Program-made: the position numbers and the translations under genes
Source of the DNA: Neoarius graeffei
Taxonomy: Eukaryota; Chordata; Actinopteri; Siluriformes; Ariidae
DNA: 64,000 nt
Direction: 5' to 3'
Assembly (NCBI RefSeq): GCF_027579695.1
Contig: NC_083587.1
Location: forward strand, 6,388,001-6,452,000
Notes under the pieces: generated by a model
Database searches by the model: none
The model's input: the letters and a program-made list of their open reading frames with translations, nothing else
What the model was told of the DNA's origin: nothing
Shown: piece by piece, positions 51,828 to 62,743 of the stretch
Layout: each line of letters begins with the position of its first letter
Numbering within the stretch: position 1 is the stretch's first letter

Positions 51828-52745
51828 AGGGAGGTGCCTGTAAATTTTGGCAGGGCTAGGACTTTCAATGGCTGAGTTATGAATTTTTAAAGGCTGATTT
51901 GTTTTTTTTTTTATTTATTAGCTTTTTGCCATAGCAAGATCTATATATGTACATACATTATGGCTTGGAAGCCACTACAGCTTGCACCAATTACAATGGT
52001 CCCATTGTACAATCTGCATGCCTTTGAACTGTGGGGGAAGCCGGAGCACCCAGAGGAAACCCACGCAGACACGGGGAGAACATGCAAACTCCATACAGAA
52101 AGGCCGCTGTCAGCTGCAAAGTTCAAACCCAGAACCTTCTTGCTGTGAGGTGACAGTGATAACCACTACACCACCGTGCTGCCCATTACTCGATCCTGGG
52201 GTCATATTAAAAATTTCAGCAAGCAGCGCTCATGCAGGGGTTTTGGGGGTGAATAACAGGCTGAGGAAGGGTTGTAGTGGGCCATGCCTGTGCTGGGTCC
52301 AAAGGGCTTGGGAAGAGGGAGGTGCCTGTAAATTTTGACGGGATTAGGACCTTCAGTGGCTGACTTATGAATTTTTAAATCCCTGCCCGTGCCCAAGAGT
52401 GACTGGAGCCAGGGCTCATGCTACAGTGTTCTGTGAGCTGTGTTCGCTCCTGATGTCAGATCTGGCCATGACTGGGCTTCTTGGAAAGGTCTCAGGGAGA
52501 GGGTTGTGCCTGTAAAGTTTGGCGGAGCTGGGACTTTTGTGGCAGAGTTATGAATTTTTAAAGACTGGCTAGAGTTAAAGTTTTTCGGGGGCTCTGGGGA
52601 GAAAAGCGGGCTGAGCCACAGTCCTAGAGGGCTGTGCCTGGGTTGGTTCAAAAGGGCTCGGGGAGAGAGATGTGCCTTTAACTTTTGGTGGGGCTAGAAC
52701 AAATAGGTGGCAGAGTTATGAATTTTTAAAATTGGGTCCTTGGGT
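51828..52745 (+). repeat. Unrecognised tandem repeat family, four units
   Basis: Each unit has a conserved core of about 70 bp: GGGGAGAGGGAGGTGCCTGT, AATTTTGGCAGGGCTAGGAC, then GAGTTATGAATTTTTAAA. Cores start near 51829, 52317, 52494 and 52659. The spacing is about 165-180 bp except where a SINE fragment (52016-52184) and AT-rich DNA split units 1 and 2. Related units at 60430-60715 carry the same words. No coding capacity and no match to any family that I know. Confidence 0.7.
52016..52184 (-). repeat. SINE (GGCGGCACGG family), 5' half
   Basis: On the minus strand starts GGGCAGCACGGTGGTGTAGT and ends mid-body after the CAAAGGCATG word. The 3' half is missing. Confidence 0.8.
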
Positions 52746-53001
52746 GCCCCGTGTCACAGGCTGTGTTACAACATAATGTATTTGCCCAGTGTAACATTTG
52801 GAAGAAAATTTAAAAGGAGATTAGACTCCTATCTTTACAATTTTTCATGGGCCATCCACTTTAATGCTTTTGAAATGCAGACAGGTAAGTTTGAAAATTA
52901 CCAATAAATGTCTGTTGGCCTGGCCTTATTTCCCACACTGCCCATACATTTGGTTATTTACGTGTCCCTGTCATTTCACTGTAGATTAATTATGGACTAT
53001 A

Positions 53002-54605
53002 CAGTGGTGCTTGAAAGTTTGTGAACCCTTTTGAATTTTCTATATTTCTGCATAAAGATGACCTAAAACATCATCAGATTTTCACACAAGTCCTAAAAGT
53101 AGATAAAGAGAACCCAGTTAAACAAACGAGACAAAAATATTATACTTGGTCATTTATTTATTGAGGAAAATGATTCAATATTACATATCTCTGAGTGGCA
53201 AAAGTATGTGAACCTCTAGGATTAGCAGTTAATTTGAAGGTGAAATTAGAGTCAGGTGTTTTCAATCAGTGGGATGACAATCAGGTGTGAGTGGGCACCC
53301 TGTTTTATTTAAAGAACAGGAATCTATCAAAATCTGATCTTCACAACACGTTTGTGGAAGTGTATCATGGCACGAACAAAGGAGATTTCTGAGGACCTTA
53401 GAAAAAGCGTTGTTGATGCTCATCAGGCTGGAAAAGGTTACAAAACCATCTCCAAAGAGTTTGGACTCCACCAATCCACAGTCAGACAGATTGTGTACAA
53501 ATGGAGGAAATTCAAGACCATTGTTACCCTCCCCAGGAGTGGTCGACCAACAAAGATCACTCCAAGAGCAAGGCGTGTGATAGTCGGCAAGGTCACAAAA
53601 GACCCCAGGGTAACTTCTAAGCAACTGAAGGCCTCTCTCACATTGGCTAATGTTAATGTTCATGATTCCCCCATCAGGAGAACACTGAACAACAATGGTG
53701 TGCATGGCAGGGTTGCAAGGAGAAAGCCACTGCTCTCCAAAAAGAACATTGCTGCTCATCTGCAGTTTGCTAAAGATCACATGGACAAGCCAGGCTACTG
53801 GAAAATGTTTTGTGGACAGATGAGGCCAAAATAGAACTTTTTGGTTTAAATGAGAAGCATTATGTTTGAAGAAAGGAAAACACTGCATTCCAGCATAAGA
53901 ACCTTATCCCATCTGTGAAACATGACAGTGGTAGTATCATGGTTTGTGCCTGTTTTGCTGCATCTGGGCCAGGACAGCTTGCCATCATTGATGGAACAAT
54001 GAACTCTGAATTATACCAGTGAATTCTAAAGGAAAATGTCAGGACATCTGTCCATGAACTGAATCTCAAGAGAAGGCGGGTCATGCAGCAAGACAACGAC
54101 CCTAAGCACACAAGTCGTTCTACCAAAGAATGGTTAAGGAAGAATAAAGTTAATGTTTTGGAATGGCCAAGTCAAAGTCCTGAGGTTAATTCAATCGAAA
54201 TGTTGTGGGAGGACCTGAAGCAAAGAGTTAATGTGAGGAAACCTACCAACATCCCAGAGTTGAAGCTGTTCTGTATGGAAGAACGGGCTAAAATTCCTCC
54301 AAGCCAGTGTGCAGGACTGATCACCAGTTACCGGAAACATTTAGTTGCAATTATTGCTGCACAAAGGGGTCACACCAGATACTGAAAGCAAAGGTTCACA
54401 TACTTTTGCCACTCACAGACATGTAATGTTGGATCATTTTCCTCAATAAATAAATGACCAAGTATAATATTTTTGTTTCATTTGTTTAACTGGGTTCTCT
54501 TTATCTACTTTTAGGACTTCTGTGAAAATCTGATGATGTTTTAGGTCATCTTTATATAGAAATATAGAAAATTCTAAAGGGTTCACAAACTTTCAAGCAC
54601 CACTG
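53002..54605 (+). mobile_element. Tc1-like transposon of a second family, broken
   Basis: 1604 bp. Starts CAGTGGTGCTTGAAAGTTTG after a TA (53000-53001) and ends with the reverse complement CAAACTTTCAAGCACCACTG before TA (54606-54607). Inverted repeats extend about 200 bp. One transposase relic on the plus strand. Confidence 0.93.
53367..54385 (+). pseudogene. Tc1 transposase (second family), inactivated
   Basis: ATG at 53367 in MARTKEISEDLRKSVVD. HTH regions (KTISKEFGLHQSTVRQIV and the second paired domain up to GRVARRKPLLS). A one-base loss in an A-run near 53804 shifts the frame just before VLWTDEAKIELFG (first catalytic Asp). Further on, two stops (at YV-stop-RK near 53867 and YQ-stop-ILK near 54020) precede VMQQDNDPKHTSRSTKEW (second Asp) and QSPEVNSIEMLWEDLKQR (Glu, DD34E). 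Ends ...KHLVAIIAAQRGHTRY. About 340 residues when whole. Confidence 0.9.
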
Positions 54606-54607
54606 TA

Positions 54608-55254
54608 ACTATAGAGTGTACATTTTTACATCAATTAGGTTGCTAATATTAGTACTTATATTGTATTTGTATGTTGTGTGCTTAACTCACTAGTGGCCAC
54701 TGTCCAGAGTCACATAGAACTCATTCCAGAATAATATTTTGGTCCCAGGAGACACATCACCAAAATTACTCAGCTCGACTCAAAAAAATCACTGACTAGC
54801 CTTTACAGTCCCATCTAACATGGTGATAGTAACTTTCTTTTGCCATTGTTTCCTTGATCTGCATGACCCATCATTCAGAATTTAATCTAGACAGCATTAA
54901 TACAGTTATTCTGTTATAGGGCTTTCCTGAAAATCTAAGTAGAGCATATGTAATGTGAGCATAATTTACAGTACATCTCTGTAAACTGTTACATCTCTGT
55001 ACATTAGAGATGTTTGGTATAAAGTTAGTTATGAAAAATACTATTTCCCTTAAATGTAAGTTTTCATCCAAATTCCTCTTTGCCTCTGCTTCTGCAAAGA
55101 TTCATGAAAAATGGAAATAATTCTTAACTACCAACCTTTTTTTATCATGCCGGCCTGGGACACATTTGCTTCTCTTAACTAAAATGCTGGTAAAATAATA
55201 AATTGCTGCAACAGAACTTACTATTTACACCATTATTTTAAACACTGTGTATGT
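54608..55254. other. Non-coding stretch
   Basis: Nothing recognised. Confidence 0.45.
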
Positions 55255-55743
55255 AGTTTATTGAGATTGTTGTGGACTTCAGGAGAGAGCACACCCAGCA
55301 TGCTCCACTATCTATCGATGCTGCTGCAGTGGAGAGGGTGAGCAGCACCAAGTTTCTGGGTGTGCACATCTCTGAAGACCTGTCCTGGAGCAACAACACC
55401 ACATCACTGGCCAAAAAAGCCCAACAGCGTCTGTACTTCCTCCTCAAACTGAGGAGAGCAAAAGCCCCAGCCCCCATCATGCACACTTTCTACAGAGGCA
55501 CCATCGAGAACATTCTGACCAGCTGCATCACCGTGTGGTACGGCGCCTGCACCGTGTCCTGCTGCAAGTCTCTGCAGTGCATCGTGAGAGTAGCTGAGAG
55601 GATCATTGGTGTCTCTCTCCCTTCTCTAATGGATATTTATAACTCCTGTCTCACCCGCAAAGCCATCAGGATTGCAGGTGACCCCACCCACCCATCTCAC
55701 AGCCTCTTCAGCCTGCAGCCGTCGGGGAGGAGACTGCGGAGTC

Positions 55744-56554
55744 CATACATGTCAACCTATACGGAATGTCCGTATTTTATACGGATTTGATTCAATAAAC
55801 GTAGTATACGGGCATATAAATAAAGTTATACGGATTCTTTAAAAAAACTTCAATATTTATTTCGAGCTATAATCAATTCCCACGACAGCCAGTAAAGAGT
55901 CTTATGAAATCGCGCGTTATCTTGTGGTAGCGAGACTTCGTTCCACTTTTGATCATGCGCACACCGCATTGCGAGAATCCCGCCAACCCGGAAGTCATAG
56001 ACATATAAACATAGACGCTGCCTTCTGCGTAGAATCATACGTCATCCTCGCCGCCAAATTGGATGTAGCAAAGTGGCGATTCTGAGAATAAAGATGCCTC
56101 ATTCATGTGCTGCGTTTAACTGTACCAACAGGTTTACCATCCAAACGAGATCACATGGGATTACCTTTCACAGGTGAGACTGGAAAAATACTTTTCATTG
56201 TATTTGGTCATTATAACGTAATTTTACGAACAGATTTTTCTGACTTTGTGGCTAATATGAAGTCTTGCGCATAATAGCCGCTCGATGAAACCTGTCTCCA
56301 AACAACAAAGTATTTCCTTCGTAACTACGCTGATAACACTTTGTGTTTTTGTCAAACATTGGAGCTTTGTATTCATTCTGAAGGTTTATTGTTATTAATA
56401 TTGAATAAAAAGTAACCTGGATATATCATTGTTAATTATCATTCAAATTTTAGGTAAATTATTTTAATTTGCATCTTATACGGATTTTATAAGGGAAATA
56501 CGGATTTTGGAGGTTGGTTATACAGGTTTGATTGACCAAAGGTTGACATGTATG
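55744..56554 (+). mobile_element. Small TIR element carrying a THAP exon
   Basis: 811 bp. Inverted repeats CATACATGTCAACCT at both ends, flanked by a 6-bp duplication GGAGTC (55738-55743 and 56555-56560) in the LINE coding sequence. TACGGATTTGATTC and TACGGATTTTATAAG subterminal words. It contains a THAP first exon (56094-56173) with a splice donor and nothing else coding, so it looks like an internally deleted derivative of a THAP-transposase element. Confidence 0.85.
56094..56173 (+). CDS. THAP-domain first exon
   Basis: ATG at 56094 gives MPHSCAAFNCTNRF, with C-x4-C at residues 5 and 10, then HGITFH and a consensus donor AG|GTGAG at 56174. The length (80 nt) and the position of the donor are as in many THAP genes, where the first intron interrupts the finger after the FHxFP-type motif. 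The next exon is absent. A DNA-binding function is expected of the full domain only. Confidence 0.65.
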
Positions 56555-57341
56555 GGAGTCTCCGGGCCAAAACCAGCAGGCTCAAGAACAGTTTCTTTCA
56601 CCAGGCAGTCAGGAGGCTCCCTGTTCTGCCCCTCCTCCCCCCTCTGCCCCCTGTCACAGATTCTGCTCGCACTCCCCCCTTCAGCATCTGACATGTCATC
56701 CTCACAGGTTCCCCCCCCAACACACACACACACACACATACATACATCTCATCGTTCATTAACACACTGAACTCAGGGACCGCACATCTCACTTTACCTC
56801 GCTCATTTGCACTATTCCGTACTACCTCATCTTAACAGCTGCTAGTTTGTTTATACTGCTTATTTCATATTTCATGTTTACCTGCTATACCTCAAGTGCC
56901 CTTGACTGTTTAGTTATTTGAACCAATTTGTTTGTGTGTGTGTATATATATGTATGTATGAGTGTTTAGTTTACGTCTAGTTCATATCTAGAGTGTTTAT
57001 ACTGTTTATATTGTCTGTTTGAGTGTTTAGTCTGTGTGTAGTTCTTATCTAGTGTTTACACTGTTTATACTGTCTGAGTGTTTAGTCTATGTCTTGTTTT
57101 ATCTAGTGTTTATACTGTTTATTTATACTGTTTATATTGTTTGTCTGAGTGTTTAGTCTATGTCTAGTTCCTATCTAGAGTGTTTATACTGTTTATATTG
57201 TTGTTTGTTTTTTCAATTATTCTATTTTTATTTATTGCATTGCCTGTTTGCACCGTGGGTCAGAGAGGACTGAAATTTCATCTGTGCTGTATGTCAAGCA
57301 TGTATAGCATATTTGACAATAAACTTGACTTGACTTGACTT

Positions 57342-57993
57342 ATGAAAAGCATTTATCAAGTGAAATCTTGAAATGAAACTACAACATTAGCTCTTGGCAA
57401 GATTCACAGGTCTCCTGAGAAATAACCAATGGTAGTAGAGGCAACATGAAGATGGTGTAAGCTGTGCCAAAGACTGTACCTAAAAAGTGTCTTGGCTACT
57501 CTCTTATTTGGAAGTTAGTGTTTTAAAGCAGATTGGAAAGTATTTGACAACTGGCATTTTTTTCTAATTGGGCTAGTGTGCACTGAACTTCAAACATTTA
57601 TAGAAACTTCCACTGTGTGATGGCAAAATGTAAAAATGTTTTCATGGTTTTCTTGAGGAGATCATGGTATTCAATCAGTTTAAAAAACACACAGGCTGGT
57701 GGTGAAAACTGAAGAGAATGTTTATTACAGATTCACTATACAGAATTGTCTTTGCACATCTTTATGTATTTCTCACAAAAGGAAAGAAAAAAGATGAAAT
57801 TCCTGAATTGTTTGTTTGTTTCTGAGTTTGCAGCAGTATCACTTGTGTAAATGTGTCTGGTGTAAAAGATGTTTGGAGTGAGGATTTCCTGCTGTACAAA
57901 ACAGACACTTTTTGTTATAAAAAGAAAGGTTTCTGATTTGTTTGATGAGAAGTGCAGATGTGTCTCACTGCCTCTTCATTTCTTTGGACACAG
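57342..57993. other. Non-coding stretch upstream of a possible exon
   Basis: Nothing recognised apart from a pyrimidine-rich tract before the AG at 57992-57993. Confidence 0.4.
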
Positions 57994-58499
57994 GAAGGAC
58001 ATATCCTGTCAGTCAGCTCAGCTACAACACAGAGGAGAGAGATGGTGAGAAGGAAGATCACAGGCCTGATCAGTGTGAGCAAGATGATGGTGATGAGTGT
58101 GAGGTGATTTTAAGGACCCCCTCCCCTTCAGGAAACCAGACCCCCTTATTGAACCAGTCCCCTTTTAGGAACCGGACCCTGTCCCCCCCTTCCCCTTCAG
58201 GGAACCAAACCCCATCTCCTTTATGGACCCCAATGAGGACTCCATCCCCCTTAGGGAACCTGTCCCCTTTTGGGAACCTGTCCCCTTTATTGAACCAGTC
58301 CCCTTTTAGGAACCGGACCCTGTCCCCATTGAAGAACTGGACCCCAACAAGGATCCCATCCCCATTTCAGAACCTGTCCACTTTTGGGACCCTGTCCCCC
58401 TTATTGAACCAGTCTCCTTTTAAGAACTGGACCCCATCTCTGTTTTTGTTAAAAGTATCAGTGTTTAACAGTAGGATGTGTATTTATGACATGTTTTAG
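57994..58499 (+). CDS. Possible terminal exon, Pro/Ser-rich repeats, unknown
   Basis: Not recognised. A plausible acceptor (CTTCATTTCTTTGGACACAG) at 57974-57993 opens a frame of about 168 codons to a TAG at 58497. It starts GRTYPVSQLSYNTEERDGEK, goes through an acidic stretch (DQCEQDDGDECEV), and then into diverged repeats of SPxxNQTP, SPLLNQSPFRNRTLSP and SPFxNLSP type (58120-58440), whose DNA is a decayed GGAACC...CCCC minisatellite. The ATG at 57942 would lie in the presumed intron. Could be the last exon of a host gene whose upstream exons are outside the recognisable part, or a chance frame in a minisatellite. Confidence 0.3.
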
Positions 58500-58536
58500 G
58501 AGAATGAATATTATAAATTCATAGTAATCAAACTTG

Positions 58537-58900
58537 GGCGGCACGGTGGTGTAGTGGTTAGCGCTGTCGCCTCACAGCAAGAAGGTCCTGGGTTCGAGCC
58601 CCGGGGCCGGCGAGGGCCTTTCTGTGTGGAGTTTGCATGTTCTCCCCGTGTCCGCGTGGGTTTCCTCCGGGTGCTCCGGTTTCCCCCACAGTCCAAAGAC
58701 ATGCAGGTTAGGTTAACTGGTGATTCTAAATTGACCGTAGGTGTGAGTGTGAATGGTTGTCTGTGTCTATGTGTCAGCCCTGTGATGACCTGGCGACTTG
58801 TCCAGGGTGTACCCCGCCTTTCGCCCGTAGTCAGCTGGGATAGGCTCCAGCTTGCCTGCGACCCTGTAGAAGGATAAAGCGGCTAGAGATAATGAGATGA
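58537..58900 (+). repeat. tRNA-headed SINE (GGCGGCACGG family)
   Basis: Complete copy with A box TAGTGGTTAGCGCTGTC, B box GGGTTCGAGCCCCGG and a GATAATGAGATGAGAATGAG end. It is the least diverged copy here and probably the youngest. No clear target duplication was seen. Confidence 0.9.
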
Positions 58901-59580
58901 GAATGAGAAGTTTTTAAAATATGTTTGATTAAGGAATAACACAACAGACAATAAGACAAAATAGTTCTTTAAAATTGGCACACACACCCACTGTCTCGTG
59001 TGTGTGTGTTATTCCACTTGTACCACAGCAATTTGCTAGTGGTAAGTTTTTTAATCTACTAATGACACATCATACATTTTAGTGATTTATCATTGGATTT
59101 CTGACAGTGTAACAGAAATTGGGATTGTAACTGAAACTCCTTCCCAAAATGTTAAATTATTGTCTGCTAACAAAAAAACACCACATCAACAGTTATTAGA
59201 ATTACTTGTTGAACAAACATCTGTTGATTATTAATCTCAGATTATATCCACTGTACAAGTTCCTGTGTATGACCTGTTACTATAGAAACAATAATATCTT
59301 GGAGCGAGTGCGTTAATATTAACCGTTGTTAGACCCGGAACTACCCGTCCTGTGAGGCTAAAATAATACAAAAATGTATCCAATCCGATTCAAGCATTAA
59401 CTGTATATAAAATGTATATTATCATAATTATGTAGGTTATGATTACATTTTTTTTGGCTTGTAAATAATAAAATTAGTTTTTTGTTCAACACTCAAGTGT
59501 GTCAATTTGAACTTCCCTGAGCTGTTTAGTTCCAATTATTACAAATTTCATCTTACCATCATTCAGTTTCAAATGACAAA
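58901..59580. other. Non-coding stretch
   Basis: Nothing recognised. Confidence 0.45.
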
Positions 59581-59634
59581 GTCCCACTGCTCTGTATTAC
59601 CATGGGCATTAGGCGGAAAAATGACAGTCCTAAC
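59581..59634 (-). repeat. Single copy of the repeat X 88-bp core
   Basis: Reverse complement of the core seen at 34573-34765 and 39303-39420: CATTTTTCCGCCTAATGCCC, ATGGTAA and GAGCAGTGGGAC. Confidence 0.75.
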
Positions 59635-59688
59635 TTTTGGTTTTTGCCAGGGGCCAGTGCGACTTGGAAGCCCGCAATAGAGGGTTTT

Positions 59689-60388
59689 AGCCCATGTTTA
59701 CATTAGACCGTATCAGCGGATCAATAGATTAACGTTTTTAAAACGATTACTGTGCACACAGAAACACCAATACACGATTTGCGTGCACACAACAATACCA
59801 ATACACGGATACGCTCGGCTCCGCAGGGATCCTGCGCTCCAAATCACTCCGCCCTGAACAGCGAGTGCCCTCTGGAGGGTGTGCACTCCTGCCCTGTGCA
59901 GCTCACAGAGCATGCGAGTGAAGCACACTAGCAGTGTTTTCGGGACTGAGCCGCTGTGTGTGTGATCCCAGCGCATATCACTTACCACTTGCAAGTGGAA
60001 GGATGGCAAGCCTAAAGACAATCATAACTACACAATGGGCAGTATTTGCATCAGTATTTGCAGTATTTTCATACTTTTATACTCTTTAATGAAAGGTGAT
60101 ACAAGGTGGAAGTCCGCGCCGTTTTTCAGCAGTCGCGTCACGACCAACGCCAGCGAATCAGGAAGGTGGATGTCACAGTGACGTTGTCCAATGAGATGCC
60201 AGCTAGAGCTCAGCACAGCGTATCCACGTATTCTGAATGTTTACACAGCACCGGAGCTGACATGATCTGGATTGAATACGTGGACGCTGGCGGATTCCCA
60301 TTTCCCGGCGTTTCCAGGTGGTTTAATGTAAACGGACAGTGCATCCGTGAAGAAAATGAGACAGATACGGTCTAATGTAAACGTAGCC
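59689..60388. mobile_element. TIR element (GTTTACATTAGACCG ends)
   Basis: Inverted ends TGTTTACATTAGACCGTATC (59695) and, reversed, CGTTTACATTAGACCGTATC (60363-60382), about 700 bp apart. A second pair of inner words (GGATACGCTCGGC and CGTATCCACG) is also inverted. No coding frame of note. Non-autonomous; superfamily not determined. Confidence 0.7.
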
Positions 60389-60429
60389 TTAATCCGATCC
60401 TGGGTTGGGTGGGCTTAAGAGTGGGTGCC

Positions 60430-60715
60430 CCCACCTGGCTGGTGAGCAAGGTTTCTTATTTTAAAGTCCGGCTGGAGGTGAGGAGCAGAGCTCGCGGCGA
60501 ATAATGTCCTGAGGCATGGTCCAAGCAGGCCTTGGCCATGCTGGTTCATAGGGGTTGGTGTAGAGGGAAGTGCAGGCAAAATTTGGCTTGGCTGGGACGT
60601 CCCTTGGGGGAGTTATTGATTTTTTTAAATCCTCCCAGAGCCATGGGTCTGATTAAAATGCACGGCAAGGAGTAGAGCTCGCTCTGGGGGCAAATAGCAT
60701 CCCAAGGCGCGGTGA
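60430..60715 (+). repeat. Tandem repeat family of 51.8 kb, second locus
   Basis: Contains GAGGAGCAGAGCTCGCGGCG and GGAGTAGAGCTCGCTCTGGG, about 170 bp apart, and between them GTAGAGGGAAGTGCAGGCAA, AATTTGGCTTGGCTGGGACG and GAGTTATTGATTTTTTTAAA, the same order of words as the units at 51828-52745. It runs straight into the truncated 5S unit at 60721. Confidence 0.65.
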
Positions 60716-60720
60716 TACCG

Positions 60721-60757
60721 AAGTGGGAGACTACCTAGGAATACCAGGTACTGTAAG
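60721..60757 (+). pseudogene. 5S rRNA pseudogene, 3' end only
   Basis: Last 37 bases of a 5S gene (AGTGGGAGACTACCTAGGAA, CCAGGTACTGTAAG) followed by the array spacer. The 5' part is replaced by the tandem repeat family. Confidence 0.75.
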
Positions 60758-60859
60758 TATTTTATTTTGCCCTTCTTGCAGATATCTGTTTGAATTTCCC
60801 ATCAGGGCAGCGCAAGGCAAGGCAACTATTGAAAAAAGCCACATTTCCAGCTAACTGCT

Positions 60860-60977
60860 GCTTATGGCCGAACCACTCTGACAATTCCTGATCCCGCCTG
60901 ATCTCAGAAGCTAAACAGAGTTGAGCCTGGTTAGTACTTGAGTGGGAGACTGCCTAGGAATACCATGTACTGTGAGC
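60860..60977 (+). pseudogene. Diverged 5S rRNA copy 1
   Basis: 118 nt aligned along the full 5S rRNA: GCTTATGGCC start, CTGATCTCAGAAGCTAAACA (box A region), GTTGAGCCTGGTTAGTACTT, GAGTGGGAGACTGCC (box C region), GTACTGTGAGC end. Many substitutions against the vertebrate consensus. TTTT follows after the end at 60979. A functional 5S RNA is doubtful. Confidence 0.85.
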
Positions 60978-61071
60978 ATTTTATTTTGCCTTGTTGCAGA
61001 TATCTGTTTGAATTTCCCCTCAGCCTGGCGCAAGGCAAGGCAAAAAAAAGCCATATTTCCAACTAACTGCT

Positions 61072-61189
61072 GCTTACGGCCAAACCACTCTGACAATGCC
61101 TGATCCCATCTGATTTCAGTAGCTTAACAGAGTTGGGCCTGGTTAGTACTTGAGTGGGAGACTGCCTAGGAAGACCAGGTACTGTAAGC
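61072..61189 (+). pseudogene. Diverged 5S rRNA copy 2
   Basis: 118 nt, 212 bp after copy 1. GCTTACGGCC start, GGGCCTGGTTAGTACTTGAG, GTACTGTAAGC end. It has its own mutations in box A (TTTCAGTAGCTTAACAG). Confidence 0.85.
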
Positions 61190-61288
61190 ATTTTATTTTG
61201 CCTTCTTGTAGATATCTGTTTGAATTTCCCCTCAGGGCAGGGTGGGGCAAGGCAAGGCAAGAAAAAGCCATATTTCCAACTAACTGTC

Positions 61289-61406
61289 GCTTACGGCTAA
61301 ACCAATCGGATAACGCTTGATCCTGTCTGGTCTCAGAAGCTAAACAGAGTTGGGCCTGGTTAGTACTTGAGTGGGAGCCTGCCTAGGAATACCAGGTACT
61401 CTAAGC
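61289..61406 (+). pseudogene. Diverged 5S rRNA copy 3
   Basis: 118 nt, 217 bp after copy 2. GCTTACGGCT start, GTCTCAGAAGCTAAACAGAG, GGGCCTGGTTAGTACTTGAG, GTACTCTAAGC end. The spacers between the units (about 95-100 bp, with GCAGATATCTGTTTGAATTT and CAAGGCAAGGCAA) are shared, so this is a tandem 5S array. Confidence 0.85.
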
Positions 61407-62285
61407 ATTTTATTTTGTCACACTGTTGACATCATAAAAAAAAAAACTGCTACCAACCTTTTCAAGCTCTTGAGGTAATTCTGCTGACTTTGTTTTTTTA
61501 ATTTTGTATCAGAGAGGTGATGTAGGTACTGTCAGAGCTTCTCTCTGTCATTGACAAACTGCAGGGATGGTGTCTCAGGGTTGACATAGTAGAGGTACCG
61601 AGAAACATTTTCAGCCTGAAAATGAAATAAACAATGTTAAATTACCTTCTAATCATGACCATTGCTTCTTGTTTCATTTTTTATGAACTTTCTAATTAAC
61701 GTTTCTAATAAACACAGTGTGTGTAATGATGGTCCTCACCTCTTGTTTGTAATGGACATAGTTGAGATCTAATTCTAGGTGTTCGGCGAAGTTCTTCAGC
61801 AGTGGATGGTCCAGAGAATGCTTCTTATAAAGGCCCATCTCAAGCATGTTGTGGTTGGCCTTGTTGGAATAATTCACATCTCAGTCACTGCAATGTGGGA
61901 TAAAACTTTTGTTATAATAGTGCATAGTTATGATTTAATGTGAGCCACACTGAAAAACACACATCATCAGATAAGTTGTGAAACTCAGACTCTCACCATT
62001 GAAACACCTCGCCACTGCTGGTAGATGCCAAGTCCCTGTCAAACTTTCCACACGGCTCACCCTGGGGTCCAGTTACAGTTTCAGGTTGCTGATGCCTGGT
62101 GGCTGGTTCGGCATTGGGCAGAGAGGGTGGGATTCTAGTCACAACCAAGTGATGACACTCCAGCTCCTCAATCCATCTTTCAATAAGGAAAACAAAACAT
62201 TTGAAAATGGTTAATGAACTAAAGTGTGTGAAATCAAACTAGTAAAAGGTGATTGTTTTCATACTCAAAACTATTTATGCTTTCA

Positions 62286-62286
<1 letters not shown>

Positions 62287-62340
<54 letters not shown>
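62287..62340. repeat. (CA)n microsatellite in intron 1
   Basis: About 27 CA units between exons 1 and 2 of the gene relic. Confidence 0.95.
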
Positions 62341-62341
<1 letters not shown>

Positions 62342-62743
62342 CAGCACAGAGCTATCAACCAGAACAAAAGGAGAGCCATTAACCAAAGCAAAAGCATTCT
62401 GCCCATTGGGGGAATGGGGAAATGTCAGCATTTTCCAAATTAGGTCCATTATCCTTACAGCCCCATTATCACCACCCTCAGTCAGATGTAAATAGGTCAT
62501 TGATTATTCAATGTAAGGAATGGCATATATGGAATAACCCTAGATTAAACAAAAAGTAATGTGGAAGCCACCAACCTTTGGATAGGATTGCCATCAGCCA
62601 TTATTTGAGTAAGGACCACATAGTCAAAAGTCCTGCCATACTTCAGGAGATGGAAAACGTCATTCTTGGCCTTTTCGACCACCGTTTCAATGGCAGCTTC
62701 GGGGCTGTTTTTTATGCACGATCTGCGCAGATGACAAAGCAGT

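Larger units (their letters stand above)
55255..57341 (+). mobile_element. Rex-like LINE, 5' truncated, split by a THAP-exon element
   Basis: RT C-terminal region (55260-55737: [87 protein letters not shown]) continues after the insertion with AKTSRLKNSFFHQAVRRL. 3' UTR with repeated GAGTGTTTAGTCTATGTCTA-like units and an end at AATAAACTTGACTTGACTTG (57319-57341). Confidence 0.8.

Noticed and set aside
53262-54126. Minus-strand frames of 67-208 codons over the second-family Tc1
   Set aside because: They are antisense shadows of the transposase on the plus strand.
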